DNA of 64,000 nt from Cysteiniphilum marinum (GTDB lineage: Bacteria; Pseudomonadota; Gammaproteobacteria; Francisellales; Francisellaceae). Under the pieces are notes generated by a model. The model ran no database searches. It was not told the origin of the DNA and saw nothing but the letters and a program-made list of their open reading frames with translations. Position 1 is the stretch's first letter, and each line of letters opens with the position of its first letter. Below are positions 60,852-64,000 of the stretch, piece after piece. Location: contig NZ_JACYVZ010000011.1 in the NCBI RefSeq assembly GCF_014857925.1, positions 1 through 64,000 on the forward strand, read 5' to 3'. The position numbers and the translations under genes were made by a program.

Positions 60852-61330
60852 CACTACGCTACGATTATAAATACAAATGTGACTGTGCTTGCAATGAACA
60901 AAACTTGATATACTCTTTTTTGATTTTTTGCCAAGTTGATGCTTTTTGTTGTGTCTCTTTTGTTACGGTCATTTTCTGCTCCTATTACTTGAATTTCAAA
61001 ATATTATTTCTAACGATCATCTGATCGAATTGGATGCATTATATTCAGATAAATGTAAAAAAACCGTTTCAAGCAAGTATTGCAATGTAAAAAAACTGTT
61101 ACATATAGCCTACCCTTTTATGCTTTATAGTAATTGCCCTATTAACATCACTTAATACCTCAATTGTTATATCCAATTTTCTATGGCATATATCCAAACT
61201 CACCGAAAATTATAATCTATCATACGCCAAGCTATTAGGGAGATACAAAATCAGCTAGATTATTCTATGAATTTTTCAGAAATCATAGATACTATCAATG
61301 ATAAAAAGCCTAACCAATAGAAGTAAGTAT
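60852..61330. other. AT-rich spacer with small-ORF fragments
   Basis: A 479-base stretch without an intact conserved gene. It holds the 35-codon minus-strand frame at 60865-60972. On the plus strand a 34-codon stretch at 61216-61320 (SIIRQAIREIQNQ...INDKKPNQ) ends ten bases before the antiporter ATG and lacks a start with a ribosome binding site. The latter may be a remnant. Confidence 0.3.
60865..60972 (-). CDS. 35-aa small ORF, hydrophilic
   Basis: ATG at 60972-60970 is preceded by AATAGGAGCAGAAA (GGAG at ideal spacing). The frame encodes 35 residues (MTVTKETQQKASTWQKIKK..., ending SHLYL) and stops at TAA. The peptide is basic and amphipathic with no hydrophobic span. The good ribosome binding site is the main reason to list it. 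It could be a real small protein or the truncated start of a lost gene. Confidence 0.35.
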   Translation of the reverse strand: MTVTKETQQKASTWQKIKKEYIKFCSLQAQSHLYL

Positions 61331-62275
61331 ATGCTACTAAATACTTTCATTGTCATTATCAGTTTGATAGTGGTTATCTATAGTGCCGAGAGACTTGTGC
61401 ATCGCACCGCTGAAATTGCAAGCTATTTCAATATATCACCATTGATTATTGGGATGGTTATCTTGGGCTTTGGCACATCAAGTCCTGAAATAGTGGTTGC
61501 CATTGTTGCTTCTTTAAATGATCAAAGTACATTAGCAATTGGTAATGCTATTGGCTCTAATGTTGCTAACATGGGCTTGATTCTTGGGTGTGTACTGTTA
61601 ATCAGACCAATCAAAACACCTGAAGATAATACGTTTATAAAGGAATCTGCAATATTATTAATAATTACTATCTTTTTACTAGTAATTATCTATAACCTAT
61701 ATTTGTCAAGATTTGACGGCATTATGCTTTTGATTATCTTACTGTTGTTATTTGCTATAAAAATATTTAACACAAAACAACCATCTAATAGCACAGTAAT
61801 CAAAGAGAAAAATCATTCCATTAAACCATTTAAATCAGGTTTATGGATTGTCTTTTATTTGCTATTACTTATTCTTGGATCAAAACTACTTGTTTTTGGG
61901 GCAACTCATTTAGGTCAGCTTTTGGGAATGTCAGATTTTGTTATTGGACTGATTATTATCGCAATTGGGACATCAATACCCGAATTAGCAGCCTCTGCTG
62001 CTGCAGTTCTTAAAAATCAAGGAGATCTAGCTATTGGCAATATCATTGGTTCTAATATATTTAACATACTTGCTGTAATTGGTATTGCAACACTTATTAG
62101 GCCCACTGCAGTAAGTAGCACGATCATTTATCGAGATATGTCTTATACGGCTTTATTGACTATTTTTCTAACCTACCTACTTCTTGTGAAAAAAGGCAGG
62201 GTTATAACACGACCTTATGGTGCCATGCTGATTATATCTTATATCCTTTATATCGGCACGATTGGCTTGCTGTAG
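61331..62275 (+). CDS. calcium/sodium antiporter (CaCA family, YrbG-like)
   Basis: A 314-aa antiporter with two homologous halves, each carrying the alpha-repeat: ILGFGTSSPEIVVAIVASL...AIGNAIGSNVANMGLILG and IIAIGTSIPELAASAAAVL...AIGNIIGSNIFNILAVIG. It exchanges Na+ and Ca2+ across the inner membrane. The ATG at 61331 is preferred over one at 61298 because of GAAGTAAG upstream. In E. coli yrbG sits next to mla; here it is separate by about 7 kb. Confidence 0.92.
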   Translation: MLLNTFIVIISLIVVIYSAERLVHRTAEIASYFNISPLIIGMVILGFGTSSPEIVVAIVASLNDQSTLAIGNAIGSNVANMGLILGCVLLIRPIKTPEDNTFIKESAILLIITIFLLVIIYNLYLSRFDGIMLLIILLLLFAIKIFNTKQPSNSTVIKEKNHSIKPFKSGLWIVFYLLLLILGSKLLVFGATHLGQLLGMSDFVIGLIIIAIGTSIPELAASAAAVLKNQGDLAIGNIIGSNIFNILAVIGIATLIRPTAVSSTIIYRDMSYTALLTIFLTYLLLVKKGRVITRPYGAMLIISYILYIGTIGLL

Positions 62276-62382
62276 CTATTTAATATTAAACAAAGGTGAA
62301 ACAAATCCATCTGTCTTTATTTCTAACTTCACAGCAATTGCCCTGCTAGAATATACTCATCACAATAAATAGGAGAATTTCA

Positions 62383-62916
62383 ATGCATCTACGCAATATT
62401 GGCATGGGTCTTATCTTAATGTGCACAGGAGGTATAACAATGGCAACTGATTATCAACATTTTAATGCAGATATAAAACAGCAAAAAATTAGCACGTTAT
62501 CGACATTGCAATATCAAGTCACTCAAGAAGAAGCCACAGAAAAACCCTTTAACAACAGCTATTGGAATAATAAACGCGAAGGTATTTATGTTGATATAGT
62601 TTCTGGCGAGCCGCTGTTTAGCTCAACAGATAAATTTGAGTCAGGCACAGGTTGGCCAAGCTTTACAAAACCGATAGACACCAAATACATTCAGGAAAAA
62701 GAAGACCGTAAGTTCTTTTTTATCGTGCGCACAGAAGTTCGATCTTTGTTAGCTGACTCACATTTAGGGCATGTTTTTAATGATGGACCAAAACCCACAG
62801 GGCTTCGCTATTGTGTAAACTCAGCAGCGCTTAAGTTTATCCCAAAAGATGATATGACAAAGGAAGGCTATGGCGCCTACCTTTATTTATTCAACGATAA
62901 CGAACCCTCGGAATAA
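62383..62916 (+). CDS. msrB: exported peptide-methionine (R)-S-oxide reductase
   Basis: A 177-aa MsrB with an N-terminal signal sequence ([21 protein letters not shown]). The domain has [42 protein letters not shown] and the catalytic Cys in [12 protein letters not shown]. The zinc-binding CxxC pairs are absent, as in the subgroup also found in MsrAB fusions. Predicted to repair oxidised methionine in the periplasm. The small membrane-protein gene follows after two bases. Confidence 0.93.
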   Translation: MHLRNIGMGLILMCTGGITMATDYQHFNADIKQQKISTLSTLQYQVTQEEATEKPFNNSYWNNKREGIYVDIVSGEPLFSSTDKFESGTGWPSFTKPIDTKYIQEKEDRKFFFIVRTEVRSLLADSHLGHVFNDGPKPTGLRYCVNSAALKFIPKDDMTKEGYGAYLYLFNDNEPSE

Positions 62917-62918
62917 TC

Positions 62919-63167
62919 ATGCGCATTATTTTTAAGAAAACCTTACTCATCGTTATTGTCATCATTTTATTTGCATTGGCATTACTTGGCGCGATTCTAC
63001 CGATTATTCCCGGGTTTATATTCTTTTTCGCTGGGGTGATTGTGCTTTCGTGGCTTGTCCCACCCGTACGAAGATGGCTTCATAAGCTATTACATCGCTT
63101 TCCAAGATTAGAGAAACATGTGTTAAAAGCAGAAGATAAATTGAAGAAATGGTTTGGGCATTCTTAA
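62919..63167 (+). CDS. small PGPGW-like transmembrane protein
   Basis: An 82-aa membrane protein with two closely spaced hydrophobic helices (about 5-45; LLGAILPIIPGFIFFFAGVIVLSWLVPP) and a basic amphipathic C-terminal helix. The PIIPGFIFFFAG pattern resembles the PGPGW/DUF454-type small membrane proteins. Function unknown. It is the second gene of an operon with msrB. Confidence 0.7.
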   Translation: MRIIFKKTLLIVIVIILFALALLGAILPIIPGFIFFFAGVIVLSWLVPPVRRWLHKLLHRFPRLEKHVLKAEDKLKKWFGHS

Positions 63168-63186
63168 TACCTACCCTTTAAAATAA

Positions 63187-64000
63187 TTACCCCTCAAACG
63201 CACCAAAAGACATTAGTTTGTCATAACGTTTTGCTAAACGATCCTCATTAGATAAAGCACTTAAATCACCTAACAAACGTTGCAACGTCATCTTGACTTC
63301 CTTTGCAGCTTCATTGATATTGCGATGCGCACCACCTAAAGGCTCTTTGATGACTTCATCAACAATATCATGTTCTTTCAAACGCTTAGCGGTAATACCC
63401 ATAATCTCAGCAGCATCAGCGGCTTTTTCGGCTGTCTTCCATAAGATTGAAGCACACCCTTCTGGTGAAATTGTGGCAAAATAACTGTACTCAAGCATCA
63501 CCAGCTTATCACCCACACCAATGCCCAATGCACCGCCTGAGCAACCTTCGCCAATAACAACACAAATCACAGGAACATTTAACTTAGACATCTCAAGCAA
63601 ATTGCGCGCAATCGCCTCACTTTGTCCGCGTTCTTCGGCTTTAACACCTGGATAAGCACCTGGTGTATCAATAAACGTAATAACAGGCACATTAAATTTC
63701 TCAGCAAGCTTCATTAATCGCAATGCTTTGCGATACCCCTCAGGATGCATCATGCCAAAGTTATGGCGCAGTTTATCTTTTGTTTTGCGCCCCTTTTCCT
63801 GACCAATCACCATCACTGCTTGATCATCAAGCTTAGCTAAACCGCCAACAACCGCCTTATCATCAGCAAAAGCACGATCACCATGCAATTCTTGGAAGTC
63901 AGTAAAAATCTTATTAAGTAAATCTAAAAAATATGGGCGTTCAGGATGGCGTGCTAATTGAATTATCTGCCAATCGCTTAGTGAATTATAAATCTTCTTC
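63187..64000 (-). CDS. accA: acetyl-CoA carboxylase carboxyltransferase subunit alpha (5' part outside the window)
   Basis: The visible 270 residues are the C-terminal part of AccA; the frame continues past the window edge with [19 protein letters not shown] before [13 protein letters not shown]. Conserved segments are [56 protein letters not shown] and [12 protein letters not shown]. It transfers carboxyl from biotin to acetyl-CoA in fatty-acid synthesis. The Leu-His near 63888 is internal, so a start there would be wrong. Confidence 0.97.
   Translation of the reverse strand, partial: KKIYNSLSDWQIIQLARHPERPYFLDLLNKIFTDFQELHGDRAFADDKAVVGGLAKLDDQAVMVIGQEKGRKTKDKLRHNFGMMHPEGYRKALRLMKLAEKFNVPVITFIDTPGAYPGVKAEERGQSEAIARNLLEMSKLNVPVICVVIGEGCSGGALGIGVGDKLVMLEYSYFATISPEGCASILWKTAEKAADAAEIMGITAKRLKEHDIVDEVIKEPLGGAHRNINEAAKEVKMTLQRLLGDLSALSNEDRLAKRYDKLMSFGAFEG

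Noticed and set aside
60946..61155. 69-aa plus-strand frame
   Set aside because: No ribosome binding site, odd composition (Cys/Leu-rich from AT-rich DNA) and overlap with a better-supported minus-strand small frame.
63187..63888. AccA starting at the residue before HGDRAF
   Set aside because: The same frame continues upstream with conserved AccA sequence to the window edge, so this is an internal Leu codon, not the start.
1..64000. CRISPR arrays, tRNA/rRNA genes and prophage
   Set aside because: No regularly spaced direct repeats, tRNA-like T-loop sequences or phage structural genes were seen on reading both strands; this was by eye, not by a scan.

Overview
The window is a 64 kb piece of a low-GC (roughly 36-38% by eye) gammaproteobacterial chromosome. 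Gammaproteobacterial gene blocks (ratA-ratB facing smpB, yfgM-bamB, mla-ibaG, nadAC, mnmC, tusE, class-L NAD-glutamate dehydrogenase) combine with AT-rich spacers and several Bcr/CflA-type drug exporters. This suggests a relative of the Francisella/Fastidiosibacteraceae branch, but that placement is inferred from general character, not from a search. No tRNA, rRNA, CRISPR array, prophage or intact IS was seen.

Layout. 1-2.4 kb: an edge-truncated gene, a secreted sphingomyelinase-C-like phosphodiesterase and a 49-residue membrane peptide beside a GC-richer palindromic repeat. 2.4-11.7 kb: a giant lipoprotein (about 2,834 aa, 16 PKD-like modules in two alternating types, three of the pairs being 588-bp tandem duplicates) divergent from a small secreted protein. 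11.7-15.3 kb: nadC-nadA facing nadK, then secB. 15.3-18.3 kb: an unrecognised 788-aa protein with a striking upstream repeat, then a 234-bp fold-back (MITE-like) element. 18.3-28.3 kb: fau, bolA-like, a Na+/alanine symporter, tatD-like, yfgM, bamB, two MFS exporters, mnmC and a hotdog thioesterase. 28.3-31.7 kb: a yhcG nuclease coupled to a relic of hsdM (type I restriction-modification), then ratB, ratA, smpB, ttcA. 31.8-37.2 kb: a third MFS exporter, mpl, hldE and an Rpn/YhgA nuclease-transposase. 37.6-46 kb: NAD-GDH, a peroxiredoxin-glutaredoxin fusion, a 51-aa secreted peptide and a fused trpE(G). 46-49.2 kb: a class III Fic protein, fmt, a membrane-anchored protein and an orphan FecCD permease. 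49.3-55.1 kb: a continuous minCDE-mlaFEDCB-ibaG-MAPEG run. 55.1-64 kb: an HTH protein, ROK kinase, rpsA, a putative lipoprotein, tusE, a flippase, a Ca2+/Na+ antiporter, msrB, a small membrane protein and the edge-truncated accA.

Most of the window is housekeeping: NAD synthesis, envelope maintenance (Bam, Mla, Mpl, HldE), tRNA modification (MnmC, TtcA, TusE) and translation (RpsA, Fmt, SmpB). The accessory signals are the secreted phospholipase-like enzyme, the giant modular lipoprotein, the fold-back element and its solitary end, the decayed restriction locus, the Fic protein and the uncharacterised 788-aa protein. I did not find a clear new multi-gene system. The strongest unexplained items are the fold-back element, the giant lipoprotein with its divergent secreted partner, and the 788-aa gene with its repeated CTGTTCT upstream motif.
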